A stretch of 64,000 bases of DNA from Owenia fusiformis (GCA_903813345.2 CAIIXF020000002.1:23698455-23762454); one strand, 5' to 3'; numbered from the stretch's first letter, positions 32,963-45,279 are shown. The notes: generated by a model from the letters alone, not told the origin. Numbers and translations are program-made.

Positions 32963-34529
32963 CAGGGTGGGCCAAAAAAAACCACCCCCCTAGCCATTGT
33001 TCCTGATAAATATTTATTTTTTAACATGTACACCAACAATGATATATCATTTTAAAGATAATTTAATTTGCAACAAAATGATATATAACAGCACCATTTT
33101 CAACAACTCCATATAGAAATATAACCAATTATGTGACATGGGGGTCAAAAAACACCTTTTCAATTTTCATCGATTTTGCGAACAAAAGTCTATTTCTACC
33201 AAATTTTACTGTTCAGTTAAAAATTGCAACATTTTCATGAGTCTTTCATAATTGGATATTATATATTGTTTTCATTCAGTTTTTGAACCATGCATGCTCA
33301 ATAAACATGTGTATGCTTATAAAACAAATTAATTTCTTCTTCAGTCTGTCCAAATATGGCTCAATAGACCCATCCCCCGGACCCATCCTCTGACCAGATT
33401 ATTCGCTTAAGAAGCGGAAGCTATTGGTTGATGGCATAACCGATGGAGTATGCAGAAGTACCATTCAACTGCTAGTTATTCTTTCTTTTAGTTCCTCTAC
33501 ATCCCTGATAGGCTGGGTATCTTTAAATAACAACTGTTCTAGATGCCCCCAGGTGTGGTAATCAACATTATTGGTATCTGGACTGTCAGTAAGCCATTTG
33601 TCCGGGCTAGAGATGGTGTCATTTCGAATCTCCAAAAACTCCAGGGTAGCATTGGACCTGTGTGATGAAGCACTTTCCTATCAGAAAATGAAATTTCTTT
33701 CACATGTTTTTATATCCTTGAGGAGTCCTTTTTAAAACCTCATGTCATTAACATTCAGAGTATATTTTTGCTACTGGTTCAACAAAAACAGGGCCTGTAC
33801 AGTCTTTCCTTTTTGGGAAACTCCGAGTGGACACCACTACCCTTTCAGAAAAATGTCATCTCGATTTGAGGAGCCTTTTATCGCAAATGTACCTATTCTT
33901 GCTTACTGATATGTAGAGTCTATCCTGTTGATTACATGTATAGTATTTGGATTATTTAGAACAGTTGGTCTATGAAGATCACTAGCCTATCAGGGATGTA
34001 GACAAACTGAAAGAATGAATAATTACGAGTTCGATGGTACTTCCACAGAGATCCATCAATTATACCAATGGCTTTCGCATCTTTAGCGAATTATCCGATC
34101 AGAGGATTGGTCCGGGGGTGGGTCTATTGAGCCATATTTGGACAGACTTAAGAAGAAATTAATTTGTTTTATAAGCATACACATGTTTATTGTGCATGAA
34201 TGGTTCAAAAACTGAATGAAAACAATAATATAATATCCAATTATGAAAGACTCATGACAATGTTGCAATTTTTAACTGAACAGTAAAATTTGGTAGAAAT
34301 AGGCTATTGTTCGCAAAATCGATGAAAATTGAAAAGGTGTTTTTTGACCCCCATGTCACATAAATGGTTATATCTCGAACCAGGGTTGTTGAAAATTGTT
34401 CTATTATATATCATTTTGTTGCAAATTAAATTATCTTTAGAATGATATATCATTGCTGGTGTACCTGTTAGAAAATAAAAATTTATCAGGAGTAATGGCT
34501 AGGGGGGTGGTTTTTTTTGGCCCACCCTG
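32963..34529. mobile_element. Tc1/mariner-type element with about 540-bp inverted ends
   Basis: The ends CAGGGTGGGCCAAAAAAAAC and complement TTTTTTTTGGCCCACCCTG are flanked by TA (32961-32962, 34530-34531). Inverted similarity continues inward to about 33515 and 33990 and includes part of a transposase remnant, so the element folds back on itself. It sits in intron 4 of the C4orf33 gene. Confidence 0.92.
33484..33675 (-). pseudogene. Tc1/mariner transposase fragment
   Basis: The minus strand encodes SSPDKWLTDSPDTNNVDYHT, then WGHLEQLLF and PIRDVEELKE. Tc1/mariner transposases have PxxWPPNSPDLNPLDYxVW, then PIxxVEELK at this place. The family Leu-Asn-Pro after SPD is changed to TNN, and no upstream catalytic part is present. 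Confidence 0.88.
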
Positions 34530-34723
34530 TAGTATATATTGGTTTAGCTGATGCCATGATCTGCCCCACTTAAATATCCACATCAACTATATACTATTGT
34601 CTCAAAAAGGAAAGCCTCTCAGCTTGATGCCACCCACCCCCTCCTGCCACCTCCCACATTTTATTATGTAAGGCCCTGCTCCCTACCTCCCTCCCTCTCT
34701 TTCATTCTCCCCTATGCAGGCCT

Positions 34724-34890
34724 GTAGCCAGCTTTTGCCAAGGGTTCACTTTTTGAAAATTTCCAGTGGGTGTTCACATTTGACAGCTTTGGCCTAAAAT
34801 CACTGGAAAAGTGCTCAGAATGGTGAAAACCAGCATGATTTAGAAAAACAATTGGGGAAGGGGGACTCACTAGAATCTGCCTGCCCATGT
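34724..34890 (+). mobile_element. Fragment of the GCCTGTAGCCAG MITE family
   Basis: CAGGCCTGTAGCCAGCTTTT, then AAAAGTGCTCAGAATGGTGA. It matches the complete copy at 47132-47305 and has lost the right end. Confidence 0.82.
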
Positions 34891-34905
34891 GTGTGTTTTA
34901 CTTAC

Positions 34906-35096
34906 AAATCAGGATCAGTGTATTTCCCTTCCTCCGTAGGATACAACGCTTCATACATTCTTTGGTCCCCTGATCCATGGATAGCATATGCATTGAACAT
35001 TGTAACATTTGGTGGGAAATAGTTCAAGGGTATCCTTGCAAGACCAGTCCATGTGGAACCATTTATCTTGGATGTGTAGTCAACTGGGAGACTGTG
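34906..35096 (-). CDS. C4orf33: UPF0462 protein C4orf33 homologue, exon 4
   Basis: The 191-bp exon lies between acceptor CAATTTCAG and donor GTAAGT, entering in phase 0 and leaving in phase 2. It encodes WTGLARIPLNYFPPNVTMFN, then AYAIHGSGDQRMYEALYP. Vertebrate C4orf33 has PxxYFPPNVTKFNSFAIHGS followed by YEALYPVP, so this is the most conserved part of the family. The stop immediately after the donor (TAA in GTAAGT) confirms splicing. Confidence 0.94.
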
Positions 35097-35147
35097 CTGA
35101 AATTGAAAAATAGTACATGATACAGTAGAATAATAATATCACATGGG

Positions 35148-35260
35148 GTACAGGGTGTTTCAATTAAAATGAGATCACCTTTACATTCAATATATCTTTC
35201 TATAATACTTCCAGGGATGATATACCTTTGGATAGAAAATGTCATTTCTAATAAAATGAT
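35148..35260 (+). mobile_element. Possible Tc1/mariner-type end fragment
   Basis: TACAGGGTGTTTCAATTAAA, then ATGAGATCACC and a later AAAATGATATATATCA. Similar layout to the ends of the 32963 element, but no partner end was found. Confidence 0.45.
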
Positions 35261-35859
35261 ATATATCACTCAATCAACTCAATTGAATATTGATCAAAAA
35301 CCATTTTTCATATGATTAGAGATATTCTCTTATGATCCAGATTTCAAATGATGCATATGGCACATTGAAAATCAGTTGAACGATGGAGTTCAATATAGGA
35401 AATGAACCAAGATGTTTTTATAGTAGGATAATATTATTGTCCCAGTATGAAGTCAAAAGTAAAAATCATATACATGTAAATGTATTTAAAAAGGTGCAAA
35501 ATAACATTTTTTAAATTGATGTACCATAAATTCTTTGAAACATCTTTTATAAAAATTACCATAGAAACAGAAGCATATGTGTGTACATAGTGGTAAGCCA
35601 CGCCTTTTCCATCTCTGTCCTTATTGATGCAACAAAGAGATATGCGTATCAGAATGATGTATGTATGTAATGCCAGTATCAAAACATACAAATTGCCTGT
35701 AACCTACGTACACCTATATTTCAACTTGATATGAAAAGGCATTAACATGCAAAATGTCACCACCTGCAATTTGTTACAGACACCAACCACCAAACACCAA
35801 CCGCTGAATGCTGGACACTGAATACTAACCACTGAACACCATTCACAAAAAAGTTGGGA

Positions 35860-36045
35860 GAAAAAAATGTTGGGCCCCTAAAACCCAAAAGTGGGCCCTT
35901 TTGAAATTTTGAAGCCCATTTTCTTCAAAATTTGGCCTGAAATTAAAAAAAGGCCTTACAAGGCCCAGTAATTACCAAAAGGCCCACTTTTTGGGGCCTT
36001 CAGGCCTTTCTTGGCCCAAATCTTTTTTGGCCCATGTCACATGAC
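35860..36045 (-). mobile_element. Fragment of the GC-rich 5-bp-TSD MITE family
   Basis: Reverse orientation: GTTGGGCCCCTAAAACCCAA, then CATTTTCTTCAAAATTTGGC, then GGCCCACTTTTTGGGGCC. It matches the interior of 21909-22194; the ends are missing. Confidence 0.85.
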
Positions 36046-36085
36046 ATGAGAGCATTTGTATTTATTGAACAACCCTCATACATAC

Positions 36086-36137
36086 ATTAAATGCATTGCG
36101 TACTCCTCTCAACAGCAGGAGAAGGTGTTGACCATGC
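36086..36137 (-). CDS. C4orf33: UPF0462 protein C4orf33 homologue, exon 3
   Basis: A 52-bp exon after acceptor TATTTTTCAG, up to donor GTATGT. One base completes the proline codon of exon 2, giving PHGQHLLLLLRGVRNAFN. The human protein has CPHGQHLVLLLSGRRNVW here. It is too short to be found by an open-frame scan. Confidence 0.93.
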
Positions 36138-36349
36138 CTGAAAAATAAAAAACCAAATAAATACAAATTCATTTCAATACATGTTTCCGATAAATCCTGC
36201 CATCTATTGATCAATCAGAGAAACTATAATCATGTCATTGATTGTAGTTTTTTAAAATTAGCAATATTAATAATAAGTTGATCCCATTTTTGCATGGACA
36301 AGTTGCTACCTACAACTTATGACATCATCAATCCAGCCAATATATTATA

Positions 36350-36440
36350 CAGGGCGTCAAATAAGTCTGTTCTCCCCCTTTAACTTTTTTAATTTAGTAA
36401 TAACACAGGGTTTTTATATATCATCTTAAAGGGAATTTAA
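36350..36440 (+). mobile_element. Possible Tc1/mariner-type end fragment
   Basis: TACAGGGCGTCAAATAAGTC, then TGTTCTCCCCCTTTAACTTT and a TATATCATCTTAAAGGGAAT segment. It looks like a single terminal repeat in intron 2 of the C4orf33 gene. No matching right end was seen. Confidence 0.45.
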
Positions 36441-36848
36441 TTTGCTGATCACACACAAAATATACGAGACATTGGTTAAATTCCCAAATTTTAAGAGCAT
36501 TTCTAATAATGTTCACATTCACATTTTTAATACATGTAGTTCGTATGTTTACCTCAAACAGCTCGCACAGCCTCAATTCTATGTGGATACGATTCCAAAA
36601 TGTTCACAAACAGGGGTATTGCACTTTCAAGGCTTCCAAGAGCTTTCTTGGTACATTTGAGCAATGTGTCATAGCTATGAAGTTTCTCCTCTGGTTGATC
36701 TCTTATGGATCAAAAGGTGACAAGATTTATCAGAAATGTCTATTGGTCACTGTTTAATAAATCATTATAGATTTCTATAGAAGATTACTATTTTCAAATA
36801 TAGACCTACTTTACATTTCAAAGATATTTAATCAATTTGCTCACTTAC

Positions 36849-36918
36849 GGACAGAATTCCAATTCTACATAGCATGGCTCACCACTGCCATCTTCTCCAA
36901 GGAAGAAGGCCTCAACCA
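36849..36918 (-). CDS. C4orf33: UPF0462 protein C4orf33 homologue, exon 2
   Basis: A 70-bp exon between acceptor TTTTGTTGTAG and donor GTAAGT, entered in phase 1 and left in phase 2. It encodes VVEAFFLGEDGSGEPCYVEL, then EFCP. The human protein reads VVEAFFLNDxxxQYLEVELCP. Confidence 0.94.
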
Positions 36919-37504
36919 CTACAACAAAAGACAAAAAATGTCACCACCTGCCATTTGTTACAGATGTCAAACTCCGAACTAAATGCCAACCACCAACTGT
37001 CAAACATTGGAGATTATGTCACTCACCACTCGTGGTGGTAATAATATCGTAAAGTTCTGATGATGTTAATTCAGAAAAGTCTCACTTCAACCCCCCCACA
37101 CACACACACTTACCTCACCCTGATGCAACATGAAATTCAGTAAATTCATCCTTAGAGTAAGACCAGTTAGACCACAGACACAGACATGTAGAATTCAATT
37201 TCTGAGAAAGCTATTTTTATAAATTCCTATATTAAATAGTTGTGCAATAAATCAGAAATATTAGTTTATCACTAAAAGTTAATTCTTTCCCCCAAGGAAG
37301 AATTTATTCAGGATACCCTTTGATAAAAAACTCATAACACATCAATTGCCCCACAACTGCCAAAATGGTTCATCTGGGTGTCCAAAGGTTGAGAAAGTGA
37401 AGGGAGGGGTCAACAGAAATAAGGTATAACTTTTAAATCTCTATTCCCTTACCTTGGAAGAAATCATTCAGGATACCTTTTGATGAAAAAAAATCATTAT
37501 GTAC

Positions 37505-37685
37505 CTTCATATTCCCATAGCTCCCAGAATGGTTCACCCGGTGCTCCGCCAGGATTCGAGGGGTCATTAAAGAAGGGAGCTTCGATATGGATTAAAATAC
37601 AACTGTCATTCCTACTAAGTCGTAGCTTCACTGGAGCATGACCAGTTGGCCTGCTATCCCACTGCTGGGTGATCTCAAAATCCAT
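37505..37685 (-). CDS. C4orf33: UPF0462 protein C4orf33 homologue, exon 1 (N-terminus)
   Basis: Starts MDFEITQQWDSRPTGHAPVK; an acceptor (TTTGCAG) four bases upstream of the ATG shows a 5' UTR exon farther upstream. It continues APFFNDPSNPGGAPGEPFWE and LWEYE, then a GTACAT donor in phase 1. Human C4orf33 begins MDFKIEHTWDGFPVKHEPV and has APFFxDPxxPxGxPGxPFxELWDYE. Identity is visible along the whole exon. With exons 2-5 it gives a complete 196-aa frame. Confidence 0.95.
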
Positions 37686-37758
37686 TGAACTGCAAATTTG
37701 AGGAAATTAATATCATTTTTAAATTCAATAATTCAGTAAGATGAAGTTTACCTATGTC

Positions 37759-38135
37759 AAAGGCTGCTGACTTATATTCAGCCTTTGCCAAGCCAGGATT
37801 GGCCATAAGGTAATCATAACTTCTGAAACTGAAAGATTGAATTCAGCTGCTTACAGTGTATGTATCACAATGTTCCTTACATCAGTGGCCTTTGCTTATG
37901 AAACTATGGAAATTTAATAATCATAGAAGTTTCCACTCCACTGATAAAAAGAAGTCCTGATCAGCAGATATGCAGCTGAAAATTTCGATACTTTCAAGAG
38001 CAAAGGCCATGTAAGGAACATTCTGATATAGAAAGAAAGCAGCTGAATTCAGTATTTCCATTTCAGATGTTATGATTACCTACGGCCAATACCAGCCAGC
38101 GAAAGGCTGAATTATCAGATCAGTTCAACAGCCTT
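37759..38135. mobile_element. Fold-back MITE just upstream of C4orf33 exon 1
   Basis: AAGGCTGCTGACTTATATTC, AGCCTTTGCCAAGCCAGG and GGTAATCATAAC on the left pair with GTTATGATTACC, CCAGCGAAAGGCTGAAT and CAACAGCCTT on the right. A second inner pairing is CAATGTTCCTTACATCAGTG / CATGTAAGGAACATTCTGAT. The arms are about 170 bases. Confidence 0.82.
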
Positions 38136-38220
38136 AGAAATAGGTAAGATGAGCTCATTTTAATATACTGGGGTGATATCATATGTATACCACGATACAT
38201 AATGAGAATAGATCTATAAA

Positions 38221-38238
38221 TGGGGGGGGGGGGGGGGG
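38221..38238. repeat. Poly-G tract
   Basis: Seventeen or so consecutive G residues. A second, longer G-rich tract is at 42680-42706. Confidence 0.95.
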
Positions 38239-38599
38239 TAAAATAAGACATACATGTCACAATATTCTTCAGGTAGATGAAGATGTTCACGATAGCATGA
38301 ATACTTTGTTGTTAGATCAAATATACAAAATAACTTATCACCGAAACTCGAATCAAAAAATCCTAATGTTCTTACTCTAAATGATTGATGAGTCTGAGTG
38401 AACATGCCTTGATTGAATGATCCACGTGTACATTTATTAATATTTGAAAGAAATGAAAGTTTATTTGGTATGACAGCACCATTAAATTGTACGACACAAT
38501 ATTTTGAACGAACATAGATAGTGAAAAACATACGATTATACCAGATAAAGTAGATATCGGCTTTATGAGTCAGAAATTTCCAATCCTGTTATTTATTTA

Positions 38600-38650
38600 C
38601 ATGTCCGCCATTTTACAGGTCACATGACTTGAATTTAGATCACGTGACAC
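38600..38650. promoter_or_regulatory. Probable promoter of the C4orf33 gene
   Basis: In 50 bases there are a YY1-like CCGCCATTTTA (38606-38616), an E-box-like GTCACATGAC (38619-38628) and a palindromic CACGTG (38641-38646). YY1 and CACGTG sites are common in promoters of broadly expressed animal genes. The position, about 0.9 kb upstream of exon 1 whose UTR is spliced, fits. No TATA box stands out. Whether it also drives something rightward is unknown. Confidence 0.4.
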
Positions 38651-39221
38651 CATGAAAAGTAGCCATACTTGTTTTGGAGTTTTGAACTTTTTAGTGACAA
38701 TTAAAATACCTGGATTTACATCGGAATCTCATTGTATGTTGATCTCAAAGTGGATGATATCGATTAAGGTAATATTGAACTTCAGTTATCAGCACGTATA
38801 TAACATTAAGCTTCACGTTGATTTTTGAAAACAATTGAAGTTATTTGGACGTAAAAATATGGGTCATTTTAAATTTTCAACAAACTATTGGGAGTCTTCC
38901 AAGTGCAAGATGATCAATGGAAATCAGTACACCAATGAAATTCCTTGGTCTCATATAATATCATGTTTATCAATTCATAAATTGTGTTTTTTCCTCTTGG
39001 ATATTGTGTATTTTTTCTTAGATGACAACCTGTCTAAATTAATCAAAACTCGACAGTCTTATCAGTGCCGTGCATCTCCATCTAGCTCTAAAAAGACAGA
39101 TGCAAATATGGGCTTTCAAGATACAATGTAAAGTGAGATAGCAGCCATATTTTGTTCAGATAATGGTCTGAATTGATATGTATGGTCCCAAATCAAACCT
39201 CTGTTATAGATCAGAGGGCAT
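38651..39221. other. Unassigned stretch with a possible small exon
   Basis: Good acceptor TATTTTTTCTTAG (ending 39020) precedes DDNLSKLIKTRQSYQCRASP, then SSSKKTDANMGFQDTM and a stop at 39131. There is no family match, and the frame upstream to 38835 is low quality. It could be the last exon of a short plus-strand gene from the 38.6-kb promoter, or chance. Confidence 0.2.
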
Positions 39222-39740
39222 TCATACACTTTCATACACATCATACAAATGAATCAGCACTCGTGGGTGTTCTTTATATATATACCCCTGGCCTATAACC
39301 CCACTCCTATTATACTGGACTTTAAAATCAAACAGCTCAAGCCAAACAATAGATTCAAGAAATCTACGCATTTTGCTTAAGTTCACCTGTTGAATGATAC
39401 CCTGCCACCTGTTGCCATAGTTATGACATGAAGATGTGCTAATAAGAGCAACATCTTTGGTAACATCTCTTAGTGTCATATGCAGTTTAATACTTTCTAG
39501 TTATGTATCATGCTGTTTAAGAAATGAAAAACATTCCAGATTCCTGATGCATGTATTATTAACCATAACAGGATGATATCTACCAGAAGTGGATCCTATA
39601 TAACACTTTTTAGGTTGTTTAAAACTTTTTGAACACTCCAATATAAATTCATACATTTGATATGTTTGATGAATATGTTTTTCTGAGTATTTTGATGAGG
39701 TTATCATTGTTTTAGCAAATATGATTCCTAGGGATGAGAG
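39222..39740 (-). pseudogene. Unidentified 170-codon frame with one stop
   Basis: On the minus strand one frame runs from about 39740 to 39222 broken only by a TAA at 39501-39503. It reads TYQMYEFILECSKSFKQPKK and GSTSGRYHPVMVNNTCIRN before the stop, and SSCHNYGNRWQGIIQQVNL after it. In sequence this AT-rich such a length with one stop is unusual. I recognise no family. It could be a decayed gene or mobile-element remnant. Confidence 0.3.
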
Positions 39741-42679
39741 ATAGACAAACAGAGTTCATGAAAATAAGCAATTGAGGAATAAGACTTCCTTATCACTATA
39801 TAGCAGACTTATTCATAGAAATCCAGTACTATTTTCTAAAAACAGTAAAACAAGTCTCATTCAAACCATACCAGAATGGACCAAATATGTTCATATTAAT
39901 AGTTGTTCATACATCAATTTTGTCAAATGTCAGTACACTGTATATGGGTCAGTAAGAGATAGCAAAATTGGGACTGAGAAAAGGTGTTCACATTGAGAGG
40001 TGTTCAATTTTAGAGAGCTGTCCAGATACAGGTTTCTCTGTATATCTCACTGTACACTTTACTGTTACTGTACATTTACATGTATGCATACTTTAAACTG
40101 TTGTTTTAAAGCATTAATTTGGATTTATCCTTTATTAACTCTAGCTCCTGACATATTTATAATTATTGATTGTTAAGTCAACTTGCAATATTTTATTTTG
40201 TAAGCCAGTTGTTAAATATTGCTTTTGGACCAGTACAGTGAATGTTTTAATTGACCTTGTTTTCTGGTTTTTATTTTGATGTACTGAAACATTTATTGAT
40301 GGTAAAGTGTTAAAACAAGTTTGAAATTCCTTAAAAATTAACCACATTCAGTATATGTTTGTAAAAGTATTTTGAATCGACATTCTGTTTATTATCTAGT
40401 GGAATGATAAAATGATGTATCTATATCTGATACTGTATCAATAAAAATGTTAATTCCATTTTGGTAGCAAAATTGGTATGGCTTTGGATTTTAAGGTGGC
40501 TTTATCCTAACAATTTTGACCATCTGTGCTGTATTTGCCTCTTTTCAATCAATGTGTGCTTTGTAGTTAAAGAACCAATAGCTGTAATTCTTACCTTAAA
40601 TAACCTTTAAGTATTTTAAATTCATTATGATATGAAACATACATAATCAATTGACAGAACCATGTTTTCTGAAAACAACAAAGCTTAAAATTTCTTCACC
40701 TAGTACACAGTATGACAAGTTCTAAATTATTTAGACTACTTGTACCTTTTTATCATACCCCTGGGTGCTATATTATGATTAGTTTGTCAATTTCTTCAAG
40801 CTTCTTATCTTTTATAATTACAGAAAAGAACATTTGTGTATTATAATTCATATTAAATGTGTAAGTTAAGTATGTATATAAATATTGATCATATTTCTGG
40901 AATGTCATGGTAACATTAATAAAAAAACATGATAAGAACAAATTTACAATAATTATAAGCACAGACAAGCAGATTGTATCTAATATAAACACACACCTAG
41001 TGAATGTTTAAAATTAATCAAACAATAGGGTATTATTAAATTATAGATTTGACTGCTTGAAGTGCAATGTATTATCATATAAAAGTATTGTCTCATGCAC
41101 TTATCTTCCTGATAAATTTAACTTATCATTGGATTTGTTTGTCATAAACATCATGTATATTAGTCACCTATCTTGTTGACAGGTCTAATATTTTGTTTGA
41201 AGATAGGAGAATCAACTGAGCAAAAACTGTTTTAAAAGTTTGACAATTTAAAAAGGTCATAAAAATAATAGCATATTGAAAGTGAATCACTATTTTTGAT
41301 CACTCACATCTTTTACTTTGAAAACAATTGATCATTAGCATGAAAACACGCCGAGGGCAATATGGTAATGACAATGATACCAAGGTCAAGTTTACACATA
41401 TACATAGTAGGTGGTATGGGTCCATTTATATAAGGATTAGGCCATCTTGGCAAGGTGTACCATTCTGTTATATTTCTTGTCATTTGGAATAGTTTGATTG
41501 ATAAAAATGATTGTGTTTGTTGCATTATGGTATGTAATTCATTTTATATTTACTATTCTGCCAGTCAATAAACACCTACAATCCATATTAATCACAGAAG
41601 CATCTGTCATATCCAGCATACAGATTAGCTATGCTCAGACTACAGCTCACATCAATATTCTATATTTTTACACAAACCCAATTTTTCATATACATCATTG
41701 GATATAACATTTATTCAGAATTTCATTGCTGATAACAAAGCAGCTGTTGTTAATAGTCTATTTAGTATTAATAAAGTAATTTGTTTTCCTTAGGATGGTC
41801 TGCATGATAAGAATTTTTGCAATTTTCAAAAGGTGACTGCTCAATTTTCTAGTTATTTAAAGAAAAATTAACACTCAATTTATAATCTGTGTACATTACA
41901 GCAAAAATGAAAGATTTAGGCCATGTTTGGAACGAGTTATGTTTATCTGAAAAAAGCACATGGTCATCAAAATGGTAGAAAGTACATGTTCTTATAAATA
42001 TATTCTTCCTAAGATCTTTCATTTACGAAGAGTATGGTGATAGCTCTGATAAAGAGCACTTATAACCATCACGATTCACGTAATACAAATTCACGAAATG
42101 AACTCAATTTATTTTGATTTTGAGTTCATTAACACGTGTGGTCTTTACAAGCTGGTGTAATGCATGCAGTATTGATAACAGATATCACGAAACAAAATTG
42201 AAACAAATCGATAAATGTGTGGTTTGTGATTGCATACCAATACAGTGACTATCTCACATATACTTGAATGTGAACTTTCTCCGTTTTCTATTCCAAAGTT
42301 TGTGCTGATATCTAGATTTAAACATTTGTGTTCTGCATGCCTTTTACGAAGATATTCAAGTTTTCACTTAAATATTTCAATACTTTTTTTAACCTTCCAT
42401 TCATGCATTCAATTTACATTAAAGGAGTTTTAGATTTTACTTCATTTTTGGGGTGGGGTCACTTTGACTTGTGCTACTTAAGTATGCAGTATAGTATTGA
42501 GTTTGTGCTCAGAATATTTAAACTTGTTTCTTATGATTCTCGAGTATGATCAGCTACATGCTTTACGTTACCCTGAGGAAGAGTAACCTGTACATAAGGT
42601 TGGTAGATGAAGTTCTCTTTTCAAAAATCAAAACTATTGAAAACGGTCATACTTATGTTCTATGTGACACCAATGAGTT
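39741..42679. other. Intergenic, no gene recognised
   Basis: AT-rich sequence. Several 60-75-codon frames are present on both strands with no family resemblance or splice framing. No repeat structure was recognised. Confidence 0.4.
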
Positions 42680-42706
42680 GGGGGGGGGGAGGGGGGGGGG
42701 GGGGTA
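42680..42706. repeat. Poly-G tract
   Basis: Nine G residues, one A, then fourteen or so G residues. Possible G-quadruplex sequence and a likely sequencing-error site. Confidence 0.95.
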
Positions 42707-44350
42707 AGTATAAAATACAGTGTACAGTACTTAGTATTGGTTATACAATACTAGCAATATTCATAACATGATGGGAATATTCCAAATGAGACAATTAAAT
42801 TAAACATATACTAAAAAGGGGTGTTATATTCCTTATAAGGAGTTTTGGACATCAAAGGTATAATGTTATGATTACAATATATATTATGCTATCATAAACT
42901 ATTGCCAAATATAATTGATTTGGCAATAATATCTTTGCCAAATTCTTATTTTACTAAATACATAAATATATGTGAAAAGTATCATTAAATAGAAGTAGGA
43001 TGAAATCTGAACAAACTTAAATCTTAATCCCATAGTAGTGGAGGGACCTGTTAAAATGGAAAGAATTTAAACGCTGTTTGCTTAATCTAAAATCCTGAGA
43101 ATTAACATTTCTAGTTCTTTTCCTGAGAAATGTGCCAATTAAAGTGTATTACTGGTATTGTCCATGTTCTTTATGATTATGATATGACATTTTATGCAAT
43201 GTACAGTGAAACCTGTAAAGTGGAACATCTCTGTAAGTAGAAAATTTTAAGAGTCCCAAGACCAATTGATTTAATGTTAAATGAACCTCCCAAGTGGAAC
43301 ATTTTCTAGAGGAACAGTTGTTCCACTTGGACAAGTTTTACTGCATGGCTGTTTTGTTTGTGAGAGGGGAATAATCAGGGGATGGGGAATTGTAATTAAC
43401 ATTAAACACAAACACAGTATGTTACATTACATTTGCCTGAAATTTGATATATTTGCCTTATTCAGATCCTGTAGTTAAATGTCCAACTAAAATATTTACA
43501 TGCATGTAAAACCTGGCAATGCCGATATGTTAAAAAACAGTTGTTTAAATACAGGACCTTTGAATCAATATTTAGTTGAATTATAAAGCCATGTTAAGCA
43601 TAGTACTCATGTGCTTCAAACAAAGGTGATTTTTTCAATTCAAGAAAAATGTCTCAAGTAAACTCGAGGTTAGTGACTGATGTCTTTTGAAAAAAATAAA
43701 CAATTGCAGTTATTGAGAAGAATTATTTCCCCCTATCAGTTTCAATTTGAGAATATAGATGTCAGGGAAGTGCATAGGAAAGAAGAACAGATGTTTGTGT
43801 TGCTGCAATATCAAAGATACTCATTCATAATTTTTTTTTCTTGTTTTCTTGGGGATGACTTCTATTTCCATCAGCCAGTGATTGGTCAAAATTCTCTTAA
43901 GTGAAAAAATAAGCCAAAAGTTTTATTAAAATACAGATATCATCAATTAGTGCATAATTAAAAAGCTACATAGTTTTGAACTTGAGGGCAGGGTCTGACT
44001 CTACATAGAATAAACTGATTTTTATTTGTGTATTAATCATTCACACCATTGTATTTTCAGACATGTGAAATGGCTTGACCAAGAGGAACAAAACTTCATT
44101 CCTCAACCCTGAATAGTACAAATATACGCAGAGTTAATGAGATTGTGGGCTTCATCAAACCTGAAATGATACTATCATAGAAAGAAGGGACATCTTTTGT
44201 AGGTATATGTATAGTTCTCTATATTTCTACTTTAGTATGAAAGCAGACGAGACAAGTCTCATTTTTAGGTGTTTATCTAACGTAAATTGTGAAGATCGAT
44301 ATCTGCTAGACTATATAAGTATTATATACAATGTATACATGTCTGTTCGA
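42707..44350. other. Intergenic, no gene recognised
   Basis: AT-rich sequence with minor repeats only; CAAGTGGAAC/GTTCCACTTG motifs near 43290-43330 form a small inverted pair. Confidence 0.4.
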
Positions 44351-44550
44351 AGTGGAAAGGGGGGGGCATTGGGGGTGTCTACTTCCCATCCAAAAAAAAG
44401 TTTTTAGAGATTGTGGTTGTTATGGCTCTCAAATATGCCCAGAATGCACCCACTCGGTGAGCTGATGGCATAACCCACCCATACGCAAAAGTCCCCCCCC
44501 CCTTGGGTAATCCTGAGGATGGGCCTGATGCACAGTAAATCTGAAGTTTT

Positions 44551-44795
44551 GTCTCACCAATTTGAATTTGTTTCACCAATTTGAATTTGTCTCACCCATT
44601 TGAATTTGTCTCACCTATTTGAATTTGTCTTACCAATTTGAATTTGCCTCACTGATTTGAATTTGTCTCACCGATTTGAATTTGTCTCACCAATTTGAAT
44701 TTGCCTCACCGATTTGAATTTGTCTCACCAATTTGAATTTGCCTCACCTATTTGAATTTGTCTCACCATTTTGAATTTGCCTCACCTTTTTAGAA
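44551..44795 (+). repeat. 19-bp minisatellite, about 13 units
   Basis: The unit is GTCTCACCAATTTGAATTT with variants at GTCT/GCCT and CCAA/CCGA/CCTA. Starts at 44551, 44570 and so on fit a 19-bp period. A C-rich/G-rich pair (about 44360 GGGGGGG, 44495 CCCCCCCCC) lies just upstream and may be the ends of an old MITE. Confidence 0.93.
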
Positions 44796-45277
44796 ACATT
44801 GAAATATACAGTAAAAACCTTTACCAAATTTTCTTAAACTTTAATTTACTATGTTACAAATTTACTATCTAACATCCAGGATAGCTTGCCTCTAGGTTGA
44901 GGCACATTTAGGAGAAATCTGCTTTCTACAAATATAACTCTTACTTATTACAAACTGGAACTTTGGTGCTAGTTTAAAACTTTAATGTAACTTATATTGA
45001 ATTTCATATTATTTTCAATGAGCTGTTGACATTTGACACTGCCTTATATATAGAAGGGGACAAATGTTCTCAGGACCTCAGTTAACCAAAGTTATTCCTA
45101 TGATTTACTTTGTATTAAATTAATAATGTCATACATGTATGCATGATTAGTATTAGATAAAAATGAAATATGATGTCATTGGGTTGTTATGGTTACAAAG
45201 AAAAGTGATCTATATCAGCCTGTTTAACTCAACTACTTCCCATTAGAGTCATTTCCAATAAAATTTACTTTACTTTT
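44796..45277. other. Spacer upstream of the plus-strand gene
   Basis: No exon or repeat recognised. The promoter of the 45.75-kb first exon should lie in or near this stretch and the MITE that follows. Confidence 0.35.
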
Positions 45278-45279
45278 TA

